DNA of 64,000 nt from Dubosiella muris. GTDB taxonomy: Bacteria; Bacillota_I; Bacilli_A; Erysipelotrichales; Erysipelotrichaceae. A model generated the notes under the pieces. That model was not told where the DNA came from, ran no database searches, and saw only the letters and a list, made by a program, of their open reading frames with translations. Both the position numbers and the translations under genes were made by a program. This document shows, in pieces, positions 49,412 through 58,567 of this stretch; within the stretch, counting starts at the first letter, position 1; each line of letters opens with the position of its first letter. The DNA is taken from NCBI RefSeq assembly GCF_004793885.1, contig NZ_SRYG01000001.1:122999-186998 (forward strand). Reading direction: 5' to 3'.

Positions 49412-50347
49412 CTATCCCTCCAAGTTCTCGATTTTCACTTTTGTCTTCAATGTTTCCACCACGCCGAGGCCGGCCGGCTGCGTTCCCGCCGTCGTGCACG
49501 CCCCCGCGCTTGTCGCCATCGCCAGCACCGCCAGCTCTTCCAGCGCGTCGCCACGCTCCAGACTAATCGCCAAAGCGGCCACCATCGCGTCGCCCGCGCC
49601 CACGCTCGAGTTCAACTCGATTGGCAGCACCGGACAATACAACGTGTCGGTTTCCGTCAAAAAGATCGCGCCCTCGCCACCCATCGAAATGGCCACCAGC
49701 TTCGTATCCTCGTTCAACAGCTTTCTTCCAAGCCGCGCCGTATCCAACGCGTTGTCCGGTTCTTCGACGCCAAAATACTGCGCCAGCTCGAAGCGGTTTG
49801 GCTTCACCGCGAACGGACCCGCCTTGATGCCTTCCCGGAACAAGTCGCCGTCCGCGTCCAGCAGCACCCGGATGTCCGTTTGCTTCAAATCGTCGATCAT
49901 CCGCCGGTAAATGTCGCTTTCCACTCCCGGCGACACGTTGCCCGACAACACGACGATCGAGCCCGGCTTGGCCGTCTTCTCGATCAACGCGATCAACGCG
50001 TCCACATCTTCCGGTTCGATGCGCGGCCCCGCCTCGTTGAGCTCGGTGAGCACCATGTCCTTGTTAAGCACCTTCAGGTTCGTGCGCGTGTTTCCCTCCA
50101 CCCACACGAATTGATTGGCGATTCGCAGTTCGTCCAGCGCGTCCTCGATCATCCGGCCGCCCGCGCCCGCCAGAAAGCCGGTGCATACGCTCTCGAAGCC
50201 AAGCGCCCGAATCGTTTTCGACACGTTGACGCCTTTGCCGCCCGCGTCCTGCCGCACATTTTGCAACCGGTTCAAGCCGCCCACGATCAATTCGTCGACT
50301 TGCGCCGTCTTGTCGATCGCCGGATTGAATGTCACCGTCAAAATCAT
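49412..50347 (-). CDS. fruK: 1-phosphofructokinase (PfkB family)
   Basis: A 311-residue kinase starting MILTVTFNPAIDKTAQVDEL, with family motifs AGGKGVNVSKTI and the anion hole/catalytic NSSVGAGDAMVAALA. It phosphorylates fructose 1-phosphate or related ketose or tagatose phosphates at C6. The start overlaps the EIIA stop (ATGA) and sorE follows after four bases, so it is tightly operonic. Frames upstream of 50347 overlap EIIA and lack kinase features. Confidence 0.93.
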   Translation of the reverse strand: MILTVTFNPAIDKTAQVDELIVGGLNRLQNVRQDAGGKGVNVSKTIRALGFESVCTGFLAGAGGRMIEDALDELRIANQFVWVEGNTRTNLKVLNKDMVLTELNEAGPRIEPEDVDALIALIEKTAKPGSIVVLSGNVSPGVESDIYRRMIDDLKQTDIRVLLDADGDLFREGIKAGPFAVKPNRFELAQYFGVEEPDNALDTARLGRKLLNEDTKLVAISMGGEGAIFLTETDTLYCPVLPIELNSSVGAGDAMVAALAISLERGDALEELAVLAMATSAGACTTAGTQPAGLGVVETLKTKVKIENLEG

Positions 50348-50814
50348 GCCGCGTCCCCCGCCAGCACGGAATGAATGTATTCCGGCGTGCCGTTCACGAC
50401 TTTTTCCACGACATCCATGTCGCCCAGCTTTTCCGCGATGTTTTGCAGGATGCCCACATGCTCGTCGGTCGTCGCCGCGATGCCGATAACAATCCGCACC
50501 GTGCCACCGCCCCACGCGATGCCTTCCGGGTAAATATCAACCGCAAGACCCGTCTTTTTCACAAAGTCCTTCACTTCGTACTCGCCATGCGGAATGGCGA
50601 TGTCGTTGCCGATGTACGTCGTCAGGGCGTGGTCGCGGTTGAGCATGCCTTGAATGTATGGCTCGTCGATATAGCCCGCTTCTTTCAAACGGCCGCCGAC
50701 GCTTAAGATCGCCTCGTCGCTTGTCGCCGCCTTTTGGTTGACGCGAATGTTTTGCACCTCGAGAATTTGCGGCTTTTCATTTTTTTCTTTTTTCTTTCTT
50801 TTAAACAATGCCAT
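50344..50814 (-). CDS. PTS EIIA component, mannitol/fructose type
   Basis: A 156-residue protein. After a basic N-terminus (MALFKRKKKEKNEKP) comes the EIIA-Mtl fold with phospho-acceptor His in IGNDIAIPHGEYEVK and the conserved IRIVIGIAAT-like strand (TVRIVIGIAATTDEHVGIL). It passes phosphate from HPr to the IIB domain of the permease. It lies between the regulator and fruK genes. Confidence 0.92.
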   Translation of the reverse strand: MALFKRKKKEKNEKPQILEVQNIRVNQKAATSDEAILSVGGRLKEAGYIDEPYIQGMLNRDHALTTYIGNDIAIPHGEYEVKDFVKKTGLAVDIYPEGIAWGGGTVRIVIGIAATTDEHVGILQNIAEKLGDMDVVEKVVNGTPEYIHSVLAGDAA

Positions 50815-50829
50815 GATGATATTCCTTTC

Positions 50830-52872
50830 TTAAGCCATGTCGGCTCGAATCAATTCCAAGTAAATCGCGGACAGCGCCTGTTGAATGCGCCGCTCCTCGC
50901 GCTCGAACACCGCCTGCTGCAAGTTCGTCGTCTCCATCATATACGTCGTGACGGAGGAAAGTAGTTTTTGATGATACGATGCATAATCGGCTGGCATGAG
51001 CAGGACGACCACGGCCCGAATGCCCGGGTACGCGGCAAACTCTTGCGCCTGCGCCGGCCACAAAAACTGCACCTGGGCGTTTTTCACGCCAGTCGTTTTC
51101 GCGTGCAGCAAGCCAAAGCCAAGCTCCGGCACCATGACCGAGCCAATCTTCTCACGCTCAAGCAGGGCGCTGGTCACTTCGCTCGCGCTGCCGTCCGCCA
51201 GCAAGCCGGCCTCCGCGACCAGCGCCGGCCAGTCCAGCGCCGGATCGACATTGGCGAACACGAGTCCGTTGACGATCGCGCGCGCCGCGCCCGTCATTTG
51301 TTCCACGCGCCGAAGTTTTTCCAGCCCGTCCCGGTCCGGATCGGCGTGCGCGCCATATTCGAGATTTTTCATCACATCCCGCAAATGGTCGATGTCGTTT
51401 TGCGTCAGCAGCGGGTTGACCTTGACGACCGGCACCATTCCTTGCGCCAGGTCGAACGTCGAAACGATCAGGTCCAAATCGTCGTACGCGTTGGTTTTGT
51501 ATTGTTCCAAAGAGAGAGTCACCAAATGAAGCCGCGTACCAAACACATGCTGCAGCCTTGCCGCCAGCAAAGCCGACACCCCGACCCCCGAGGCGCATAC
51601 GACCGCAGTGTGGATGCGCGCCTGTCTGGCCTCGAAGCGGCGGCGTTCCAGCGACGCTCCCACATGCATCGTCATGAACGCGATTTCCGCTTCCGAAATC
51701 GACAAGCCCGTCTTTTCGCCAATCAAGGCCGCCGCGTGCGCGCTTTGAGCGTACAGCTCCCCGTATTGCGCCTGGATCGTTTCCAGCAGCGGATTGTAAA
51801 TCGGCAGGCCGCGCTGCAAGCGGATGAGCGTCGGCCGCAAATGGGTGATGAATCCTTTGATAAACCGGGGATCCATCCGCAAACTCGACGCGATCCGGGG
51901 CGGGAAGTCGTTCATAAAATCGTTGGCGATTTCCACGATCTGGTCGTCGTCGAACGCGTCGATCGGATCGACGTTTTTCGCCCCGCTCAAATGCATCGCG
52001 ATAAACACCGTTTCCGCCTGCGGGATCTCGATGTCGAAAATGGACTCGAGTCTGCCCGCGATTGCTTTGGCCTGCTCCATAGCCGGCGTGGCGCGCATCG
52101 TTTCACACAGCGAAGGATCGCTCTCGATCGCCTCCCCTTTCTGGATGCGCTCGACGGCCACCACCAGATGAATGATCAAGCCGATGTACGAGCTTTGCGC
52201 ATACTGGTTCAGTCCCAGCTCGTGTCGTTCGAGCGTGAACAAGTCAAGCACCGGATCGAGAATATCCTGGTTGAGCAGCCGCAAAATGCCGTCCTGCGAC
52301 GCTTCAAACACTTCGTGGCGCAAGGCGTCCGCGTCCAAATAGTCGATTGCCTGCTCCTTTGATCCGATCGTGTCGTGAATGATCGCGCTCATCGCCAGGC
52401 GCCGATCCTCCTCTTTGCCAAGCAGCCGGATGTTGTTTTTGTGGGCGCGATTCAATTCGATATGATAGTGTTCGAACCAGGACGCCAACGCGTCCAGGTC
52501 GTTGGAAATCGTCGTTTCCGACACCGAAAACATGTTGCCGTACACGACGAGCTTTTTCACGTCCGGAAAGCGGAGCAGCTCGAACGCGAGCAGTTTGCGG
52601 CGCTCCTCTTTCGAAACGTAAGGAATGAGGTCGGTGGCGATATCGGCCGCCAGCCGGCGGCGGTCTTTTTCGTCCCCTTCGATTCGGATTCCCCTGCCTT
52701 GCCGGCTGACCATATCCAAATGGTACGGCTTCAAATTGGCGTTTTGGAGTTCTCGAAAAACCGTGCGTCGCGAAATATTCAGTCGTCGCGCCAGCTCGTC
52801 GACCGGAATATACGCGTCCCCTTGTTCCAGGACGATTTGGAGAATTTGTTTAAACCGGTTGGTATAAATCAT
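50830..52872 (-). CDS. MtlR-type PRD-containing transcriptional activator
   Basis: A 680-residue regulator: N-terminal helix-turn-helix (LARRLNISRRTVFRELQNAN), a second winged helix (VSETTISNDLDAL), two PRD domains (about 190-400, LGLNQYAQSSYIGLIIHL, AMHLSGAKN), a IIB-Gat-like domain with Cys in VVCASGVGVSALLAAR, and a C-terminal EIIA-like domain (ELGFGLLHAKTTGVKNA). Phosphorylation of these domains by the PTS couples operon activity to sugar supply. TGATG overlap with the permease stop. It presumably activates the promoter near 54.6 kb. Confidence 0.92.
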   Translation of the reverse strand: MIYTNRFKQILQIVLEQGDAYIPVDELARRLNISRRTVFRELQNANLKPYHLDMVSRQGRGIRIEGDEKDRRRLAADIATDLIPYVSKEERRKLLAFELLRFPDVKKLVVYGNMFSVSETTISNDLDALASWFEHYHIELNRAHKNNIRLLGKEEDRRLAMSAIIHDTIGSKEQAIDYLDADALRHEVFEASQDGILRLLNQDILDPVLDLFTLERHELGLNQYAQSSYIGLIIHLVVAVERIQKGEAIESDPSLCETMRATPAMEQAKAIAGRLESIFDIEIPQAETVFIAMHLSGAKNVDPIDAFDDDQIVEIANDFMNDFPPRIASSLRMDPRFIKGFITHLRPTLIRLQRGLPIYNPLLETIQAQYGELYAQSAHAAALIGEKTGLSISEAEIAFMTMHVGASLERRRFEARQARIHTAVVCASGVGVSALLAARLQHVFGTRLHLVTLSLEQYKTNAYDDLDLIVSTFDLAQGMVPVVKVNPLLTQNDIDHLRDVMKNLEYGAHADPDRDGLEKLRRVEQMTGAARAIVNGLVFANVDPALDWPALVAEAGLLADGSASEVTSALLEREKIGSVMVPELGFGLLHAKTTGVKNAQVQFLWPAQAQEFAAYPGIRAVVVLLMPADYASYHQKLLSSVTTYMMETTNLQQAVFEREERRIQQALSAIYLELIRADMA

Positions 52873-54548
52873 CACGCGCCGACAAGCTCGCTTACGATCT
52901 CGTCATATTCGCTGGCGCCCATGAAATTCATGACCGGATACACCGTCGCGTGCGGACAGCGTTCCTTCGCCCGCTCCACAAGCGACTGGTGCGTGATGAT
53001 GACTTGCGTGTCCGTTGGCACTTCGTTGAGCGCGTAGTGCGGCACCGTCACGTCGCAGCCGGCGGCTTTCAGCTTTTTCGTCAGACTCGCCGCGCCCATC
53101 GCGCTGCTTCCCATGCCCGCGTCGCAGGCGAACACGACTTTTTGCATATTGACGCGCGACGGTTCCGGCTTCGCGCCTACCCGGCCGTTTTTCACGTCGT
53201 CGACGATTTGATCGTACTCGGCCGACGCCATGAAGTTATTGATAGGGTAGATGGCGGCGTGCGGACACCGTTCCTTCGCCCGCTCCACGAGCGAGGACTG
53301 GGTGACGATGACTTGCGTATCGGCTGGCACTTCGTTCAGCGCGTAGTGCGGCACGGTGATGTCGAGCCCTTCAGCTTTCAGCTTTTTCGTCAGGTTCGCG
53401 GCGCCCATCGCGCTGCTTCCCATACCCGCGTCGCAGGCGAACACGATTTTTAAAGCGGACAAGGCGGCAGCCGGTGCCGGCGTTCCCTTGGCTTGCGCCT
53501 TGGAGGCGCTCACCTGCTGTTTGGCTTCCTCCAGATTGCCTTCCTTGGCGAACGCCTTCAGCAATACCGTGCACACGATGGCCGATACAGCGGTCGCGGC
53601 CGCGATCGAAAGCAGGACGCCGACATAGCTGTCTTTGGCGCACATACCCAGGATGGCTATAATGGATCCCGGCGATGCGGCGGATACGAGGCCCGAGCCA
53701 AAGATCGTGTTGACAAGCACGCCGGTCATGCCGCCGGCGATGACGCCGATCAGCGTGATCGGGTTCATGAGGACAAACGGGAAGTAAATCTCATGGATGC
53801 CCCCGAAAAACTCGATGATCATGGCGGAGAGCGACGATTGCTTCACTTCGCCTTTCGTGCTCAAGTAGTACGCGATCAGCAAGCCAAGGCCCGGTCCCGG
53901 GTTGGCTTCGATCATGAAGAAGATCGACTTGCCGACTTCCTGCACCTGATCCATGCCAAGCGGGGTGAAGATGCCGTGGTTGATGGCGTTGTTCAAGAAC
54001 AGGATCTTGGCCGGCTCGACCAAAATCGAGGTGAGCGGCAGCAGACCGTGGCTGACAAGGAACTCGACGCCGGTTTTCAAGGCGCCGGTGAGCGCGACGC
54101 ACGCCGGTTCGATGACGAGACAGCCCACGCAGGCCAGGATCGCGGCGAGAATGCCGGCTGAGAAGTTGTTGACGAGCATTTCGAATCCGTTCGGGATGTG
54201 CCCGTCGAGCAATTCATCGGTCTTTTTCATCAAATAGCCGCCCAATGGCCCGGCGATCATGGCGCCGATGAACATCGGCGTTTCGGTGCCGGCGATGATG
54301 CCGATGGCGAAGCACGCGCCCACGACACCGCCCCGGTGCTCGTAAATCATCTTGCCGCCGGAATAGGCGATCAAGACCGGAAGCAGGAAGCGCTGCATCG
54401 GACCGACGATTTCGTTCAGCGTCGGATTGGGACACCAGCCGGCTGGGATGAACAGCGCGGTGATGAGTCCCCAGGCGATAAAGATCGAGATGTTGGGCAT
54501 GACCATCGCGGAGAGGGCGCGCCCGAATTTTTGGACTTTTTCTTTCAT
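52872..54548 (-). CDS. mtlA: PTS mannitol-family permease IIC with two tandem IIB domains
   Basis: A 558-residue permease. The IIC domain (1-about 345) has MtlA features: VMPNISIFIAWGLITALFIP, FVNNAINHG-like FLNNAINHGIFTPLG, IIEFFGGIHEIYFPFVLMNP. It is followed by two IIB domains of about 90 residues, starting at 366 and 468, each with the phospho-Cys loop VFACDAGMGSSAMGA (Cys372 and Cys475). Normal MtlA has one IIB and sometimes a IIA. The copies are very similar, so the duplication is recent. First gene of the operon; substrate probably a hexitol or ketose. Confidence 0.92.
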   Translation of the reverse strand: MKEKVQKFGRALSAMVMPNISIFIAWGLITALFIPAGWCPNPTLNEIVGPMQRFLLPVLIAYSGGKMIYEHRGGVVGACFAIGIIAGTETPMFIGAMIAGPLGGYLMKKTDELLDGHIPNGFEMLVNNFSAGILAAILACVGCLVIEPACVALTGALKTGVEFLVSHGLLPLTSILVEPAKILFLNNAINHGIFTPLGMDQVQEVGKSIFFMIEANPGPGLGLLIAYYLSTKGEVKQSSLSAMIIEFFGGIHEIYFPFVLMNPITLIGVIAGGMTGVLVNTIFGSGLVSAASPGSIIAILGMCAKDSYVGVLLSIAAATAVSAIVCTVLLKAFAKEGNLEEAKQQVSASKAQAKGTPAPAAALSALKIVFACDAGMGSSAMGAANLTKKLKAEGLDITVPHYALNEVPADTQVIVTQSSLVERAKERCPHAAIYPINNFMASAEYDQIVDDVKNGRVGAKPEPSRVNMQKVVFACDAGMGSSAMGAASLTKKLKAAGCDVTVPHYALNEVPTDTQVIITHQSLVERAKERCPHATVYPVMNFMGASEYDEIVSELVGA

Positions 54549-54593
54549 GATTGTTTTTTTCCTTTCTTTTCATTTCGTTTGTTTGACAATTTC

Positions 54594-54613
54594 AGTATAA
54601 GAAAGCGCTTTGT
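54594..54613 (-). promoter_or_regulatory. cre-like site and -10 element upstream of mtlA
   Basis: GAAAGCGCTTT (centred at 54606) matches the core of catabolite-responsive elements bound by CcpA. It overlaps the region of a TATACT -10 box (54599-54594, minus strand). No good -35 is present, which fits a promoter needing the PRD activator. Confidence 0.5.
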
Positions 54614-54692
54614 TTTTTTCTATTGTTTCTCGTTTTTGTTTGGCACTTCCAAAAATGCCAAAATCCGGCGAAGGTGGCACAGCGCCGGGTGC

Positions 54693-54722
54693 CAAAAAAA
54701 AGCCCCACTTTCGTGGAGCTTT
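54693..54722. terminator. Terminator near the BlaI-like gene
   Basis: AAAGCCCCAC and GTGGAGCTTT-type arms with a TTTC loop and an A/T-run, just after the stop of the BlaI-like gene (minus strand). Confidence 0.6.
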
Positions 54723-54730
54723 CAAACAGC

Positions 54731-55102
54731 CTATTCGGCTGCCAGCGCTTGTTTTCGTTCCTGAATCAAGGCTTCGATCTTTTCCAATGTTTCGATATCC
54801 TTCGCGTGGCGGATAAAATTCGCCGCGAGCTCGTAGGAAGTATCCCGCACAAGAAAGTTGTCAAAGTACTCGGCCTGAGAGATGCAAGGGCTGAATTCGC
54901 GAGTCAAGGCGTTCTTGTTGTAGCCAAGACCGGCGATCTCGATGAATTTCATCGAAAGCAGCTTTCGAATAACGGCCTGTACTGTGTTCTTACTTATGTG
55001 TGGGGCTTCCAAGCAGATATCATTGGAAGACAATGGCTTGTTTGACTGCCAAAAGATCTCCATGATTTCATTTTCGCGCTTGGTTAAGTGGGAAACTTTC
55101 AT
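54731..55102 (-). CDS. BlaI/MecI/CopY-type repressor
   Basis: A 123-residue winged-helix protein (MKVSHLTKRENEIMEIFWQS, ISKNTVQAVIRKLLSMKFIE) followed by a dimerisation tail. These repressors control beta-lactam resistance or copper genes in some bacteria; no BlaR-type sensor or copper pump is adjacent, so its target is unknown. Confidence 0.8.
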   Translation of the reverse strand: MKVSHLTKRENEIMEIFWQSNKPLSSNDICLEAPHISKNTVQAVIRKLLSMKFIEIAGLGYNKNALTREFSPCISQAEYFDNFLVRDTSYELAANFIRHAKDIETLEKIEALIQERKQALAAE

Positions 55103-55279
55103 TACAATGACCTCTCTTTATTTTTACAAACTCATTATAAATTTTCTGAACGGAAATTACAAGAAACGATATATCATTTCTTCACTTTTTTTGGGCTTTT
55201 TTCACAATAAATTTAAAATTTCGACCAAATTTATTCAATCCATCATCTTTTTTGCAAAAAAGACGGATTTTCTTCCATT

Positions 55280-56611
55280 TCAATACCCGTACCGCGCTTT
55301 CTCTTTTCGCAAAAAGAACACGACGACAAGCAGCGAAAGCGACTCGGCGACGACGACCGCGCTCCAGATCCCGTCCAATCCGAACAGTTTGGGCAGGATC
55401 AGGATGCACGCGATCTGGAACAAAAACGTGCGCACAAACGAGATGGCCGCCGACACGAGTCCGTTGTTGAGCGCCGTGAAAAACGAGCTGCCAAAAATAT
55501 TGAAGCCGCACAATAAAAACGAAACGCTGTAAATGCGAATGGCGTGGACGGTCAGGGCGCCAAGCGATGCCGAGCCATTCACGAACACCATCGCCAGCCA
55601 CGGGGCGCTGATTTCGGCGACGATCGTGAGCACGAGCGCGGTGATCGCGATCAGGGCGAGCGACTTTTTCAGCAGGCTGTCCAGCTCGCCCGTGTTGCCC
55701 GCGCCATAGTGGTAGCTGATGATGGGCGCGATGCCGACACCATAGCCGAGAAACGCGCCGGCGAACACGAATGAGATGTACTGGAGCACGCCGTACGCCA
55801 CAACGCCGTCGGCGCCAATCATCTTCATGAGCTCGAAATTGTACAGCACGGTGATGACGCTCATGCTCAAATTGGTAACCATCTCGCTCGAGCCGTTAAA
55901 GCAGCTTTGTAGTAGCGCTTTGCCGTTCCAGCGCGTTTTCGATACGCGCAGCGGCGTGCCGTTGCCGGGCGTCACGAAAAACACGAACGGAATGATGCCG
56001 CCCACGATCCAGCTCAGCCCGGTGGCGAGCGCCGCGCCAAAGATGCCAAGACCGGCGACCGCGATTAAAAGATAGTCGAGCACCATGTTCATGACGCCGG
56101 CGATGATTGTCAGCAGCAGGCCGAGCGTCGGGCGTTCGGCGGTGACAAGAAACGCCTGGAACGTGTTTTGTAAAAAGTAGCCGGTCATCATGAGGACGAG
56201 CGTTCGGCCATAGGCGACGCAGTCGGGGAGCATTTGCTCAGTGGCGCCAAGCAGGCGCGCGAAATCCTCGATCCAGACGGCGCCGACCACGCTCATGACT
56301 AGCGCCACGACGATGAGGCTGTACACGAGCAGGGAAAACACCTCGTTGGCTTCGCGCTTTTTTTGCTCGCCGAGCAGCTTGGCGACCAGGGCGCTGCCGC
56401 CCGTGCCGATCATGAAGCCGAACGTGCCCATGATGGCGATGACGGGCCAAATCAAATTGAGGGCCGCGAACGCCTGGCTGCCGGCGACGTTGGCGACGAA
56501 GATGCCGTCGACGATCGTGTACAGCGATGTGAAGATGACCATGACGACGGAAGGGAGCGTGAAGCGCAGCAGCTTGCCAACCGTAAAGTGGTCGCTGAGC
56601 CGGATCGTCAT
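55280..56611 (-). CDS. MATE-family multidrug efflux transporter
   Basis: A 443-residue, roughly 12-helix transporter starting MTIRLSDHFTVGKLLRFTLP. MATE features include TSLYTIVDGIFVANVAGSQA and the internal repeat with GYGVGIAPIISYHYGAGNTG. It exports drugs or metabolites against Na+ or H+. The start overlaps the MarR stop (ATGA). The much longer open frame upstream lies within the MarR gene and was excluded. Confidence 0.9.
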   Translation of the reverse strand: MTIRLSDHFTVGKLLRFTLPSVVMVIFTSLYTIVDGIFVANVAGSQAFAALNLIWPVIAIMGTFGFMIGTGGSALVAKLLGEQKKREANEVFSLLVYSLIVVALVMSVVGAVWIEDFARLLGATEQMLPDCVAYGRTLVLMMTGYFLQNTFQAFLVTAERPTLGLLLTIIAGVMNMVLDYLLIAVAGLGIFGAALATGLSWIVGGIIPFVFFVTPGNGTPLRVSKTRWNGKALLQSCFNGSSEMVTNLSMSVITVLYNFELMKMIGADGVVAYGVLQYISFVFAGAFLGYGVGIAPIISYHYGAGNTGELDSLLKKSLALIAITALVLTIVAEISAPWLAMVFVNGSASLGALTVHAIRIYSVSFLLCGFNIFGSSFFTALNNGLVSAAISFVRTFLFQIACILILPKLFGLDGIWSAVVVAESLSLLVVVFFLRKEKARYGY

Positions 56612-57048
56612 GCCGTCTTCTCCTTTCCCTGCTTCAAGTGGTGCACGTACCGTTGTCCAAGCTCGATAAACCGGCCGGCGTTTTCCTCGCCCATTTGCTC
56701 GAACGCCTCGTTTTCCCGCTGAATGGCCGGATACACATACATTTTGATGACGTCGCGGCCCCTGTCCATCAAATACACGCCGCACTCGCGTCCTTTTCCT
56801 TTGCGTAGCTCGATCCATCCTTTTTTCTCCAGCGCCTTGATAGAGGAGTTGATCGTCTGCTTGCTTAAAAACGACGCCTGGGCAATATGCTTCTGGCAGC
56901 ATCCATCCTCGAGGGTGCTTAAACAATAGAGCACTTCAAACGCGCTGTCCGAAATGCCGGCCGCGAGCGCCTCCTCGTGGTAAATATGGCTCAATTCCTT
57001 ATAAAACGCGTTGAACGCGCGTAAATGTTCATTAAATATTTCCTTCAT
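56608..57048 (-). CDS. MarR-family regulator of the MATE pump
   Basis: A 146-residue protein starting MKEIFNEHLRAFNAFYKELS with AGGAGG upstream. Winged helix: IAQASFLSKQTINSSIKALE, ELRKGKGRECGVYLMDRG. It overlaps and presumably represses the MATE gene; a palindromic operator sits in its promoter. Many MarR proteins release DNA on binding the pumped compounds. Confidence 0.9.
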   Translation of the reverse strand: MKEIFNEHLRAFNAFYKELSHIYHEEALAAGISDSAFEVLYCLSTLEDGCCQKHIAQASFLSKQTINSSIKALEKKGWIELRKGKGRECGVYLMDRGRDVIKMYVYPAIQRENEAFEQMGEENAGRFIELGQRYVHHLKQGKEKTA

Positions 57049-57079
57049 AAAAACCTCCTGTCCAAAATGCGACCCAAGT

Positions 57080-57108
57080 ATAATAGTCCGAAATCGGACT
57101 TGTGTCAA
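57080..57108 (-). promoter_or_regulatory. Promoter with palindromic operator of the marR-MATE operon
   Basis: TTGACA (57108-57103), 17-base spacer, TATTAT (57085-57080) on the minus strand. The perfect 16-bp palindrome AGTCCGAAATCGGACT (57085-57100) fills the spacer, so MarR binding would block polymerase. Confidence 0.8.
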
Positions 57109-57159
57109 CCCGGTACAAGAGGAGAATCGTATCAAAAAATCGTTCTTTTCTTCTCCACG

Positions 57160-58518
57160 TCACAACAAGAAAGTCATATAAGGAGGAATACAGAAAATAT
57201 CGTCTTTGATCATCAAATTTTTCGGATGAATAATGAAGCACGCGCCAATCCGGTCCTGATATTTTTCTTTAAACCGCAACAGGGATGTGGTCGTGTAACG
57301 CTTTCCCGACTTGACTTCGATCGGATACAGTTTATATTTTAGTTTGCGGTTGCTAGAAAGAAGAAAATCAATCTCCATATCATTTCGATGTTTCTCGTCG
57401 TTGTAATGCGTGTAAAAGTACAGTTTATGATGATTTATCACAAGCATTTGCGCAATCACATTTTCATACAGCATTCCTTTGTTCATAGATAATTTATCCA
57501 GCAAGATCTGCTTGTACACTTCTTCCTCGAGCAATTCATTTTCGTCAAACGCGTGACTGACCAAAAGACCCGTATCCCCCATATAACATTTTACATATGA
57601 CCTTACCTCGTTGATGGATAAGCCGACATTCGGATCACTGCATAAGAAGCATTCATTACAAATCATGGAATCCGCCAGCCAAAAGAAAGTCTCCTGGTAT
57701 TCTTCCGCTCTCGACTCGCCTTGAATCGTCTTGAAAACCACTCTTTTTTCATGCTGTGAAAGCAATCCGGGGATCTGATCAAAAATCGCCAGTACCTTAC
57801 CCCGATACCGCGCATTGATCTTCATAATATCTTCCCGATACAGCCGCAAAATATCCCGTTTTTCCTGGTCTGCCTCATAAAAACTTTTATTATTCTCAAC
57901 AAACTTTACGACCGGCATAGGCATACCGCCCACCAGCATGTATTGTTTAAAAATCATCATCGCTTTGCGATGCAGCGACTCTTCCAGCGCTTGTTTGGAT
58001 TCAAAACAATGTTTGATATAATCTATCATCACTTCCTCGCCTAAAGCCCAGCAAAACTCTTCAAAGTCGAATGGATACATTGAAATATGGCGTTCCTCCG
58101 AAGGAATGACAATATCTTTCACGTTTTCCTTGATCGAAATAAGCGAACCGGTTTCAATATAATCATATCGTCCATCCGCTACCAGGTATTTGATAGCCGC
58201 TCTTGCCTGCGGAAACATCTGCACTTCATCGAAAATCACCACCGACTGACGAGGTTTCAAACGGATCCCGTAATGGACTTGAAGCATCATAAACAACGTA
58301 TCCAAATCGTTCAAATACTTTTCAAAATACGACTCGACTTCCTTATCCTTCTTGGCAAAATCAATGAGAAGATAGGATTCATATTCATTTTTAGCGAACG
58401 CCTGCGCAATCGTACTTTTGCCAATTCGACGCGCCCCCTCAATCAAGATCGCCTTCGTACCCTTCGTTTCATTCTTCCATTCCAAGAGTTTATCGTAAAT
58501 CTTTCGTTTAAAAAACAT
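57160..58518 (-). CDS. AAA_14/DUF4143 ATP-binding protein
   Basis: A 452-residue protein. Walker A GARRIGKST (28-36), Walker B-like VVIFDEVQMFP, a central helical part, and a C-terminal DUF4143 nuclease-like part (YENVIAQMLVINHHKLYFYT, DMEIDFLLSSNRKLKYKLYPIEVKSGK: D-E-K residues of a PD-(D/E)XK fold, quoted in parts: DMEIDFLL and YPIEVKSG). Function in this common family is unknown; toxin-antitoxin or defence roles have been suggested. The four 14-bp repeats lie directly upstream. Confidence 0.85.
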   Translation of the reverse strand: MFFKRKIYDKLLEWKNETKGTKAILIEGARRIGKSTIAQAFAKNEYESYLLIDFAKKDKEVESYFEKYLNDLDTLFMMLQVHYGIRLKPRQSVVIFDEVQMFPQARAAIKYLVADGRYDYIETGSLISIKENVKDIVIPSEERHISMYPFDFEEFCWALGEEVMIDYIKHCFESKQALEESLHRKAMMIFKQYMLVGGMPMPVVKFVENNKSFYEADQEKRDILRLYREDIMKINARYRGKVLAIFDQIPGLLSQHEKRVVFKTIQGESRAEEYQETFFWLADSMICNECFLCSDPNVGLSINEVRSYVKCYMGDTGLLVSHAFDENELLEEEVYKQILLDKLSMNKGMLYENVIAQMLVINHHKLYFYTHYNDEKHRNDMEIDFLLSSNRKLKYKLYPIEVKSGKRYTTTSLLRFKEKYQDRIGACFIIHPKNLMIKDDIFCIPPYMTFLL

Positions 58519-58567
58519 ATTGTATTCACCTCCTCATGCCGGTTTTCAATCCGATTATATCGCTCGA

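Noticed and set aside
48166-49566. Long plus-strand frames opposite sorE, fruK and mtlR (also 50968-52362 and 17832-19583).
   Set aside because: Antisense shadows of clearly recognised genes; translations are Arg/His/Val-rich and match no family.
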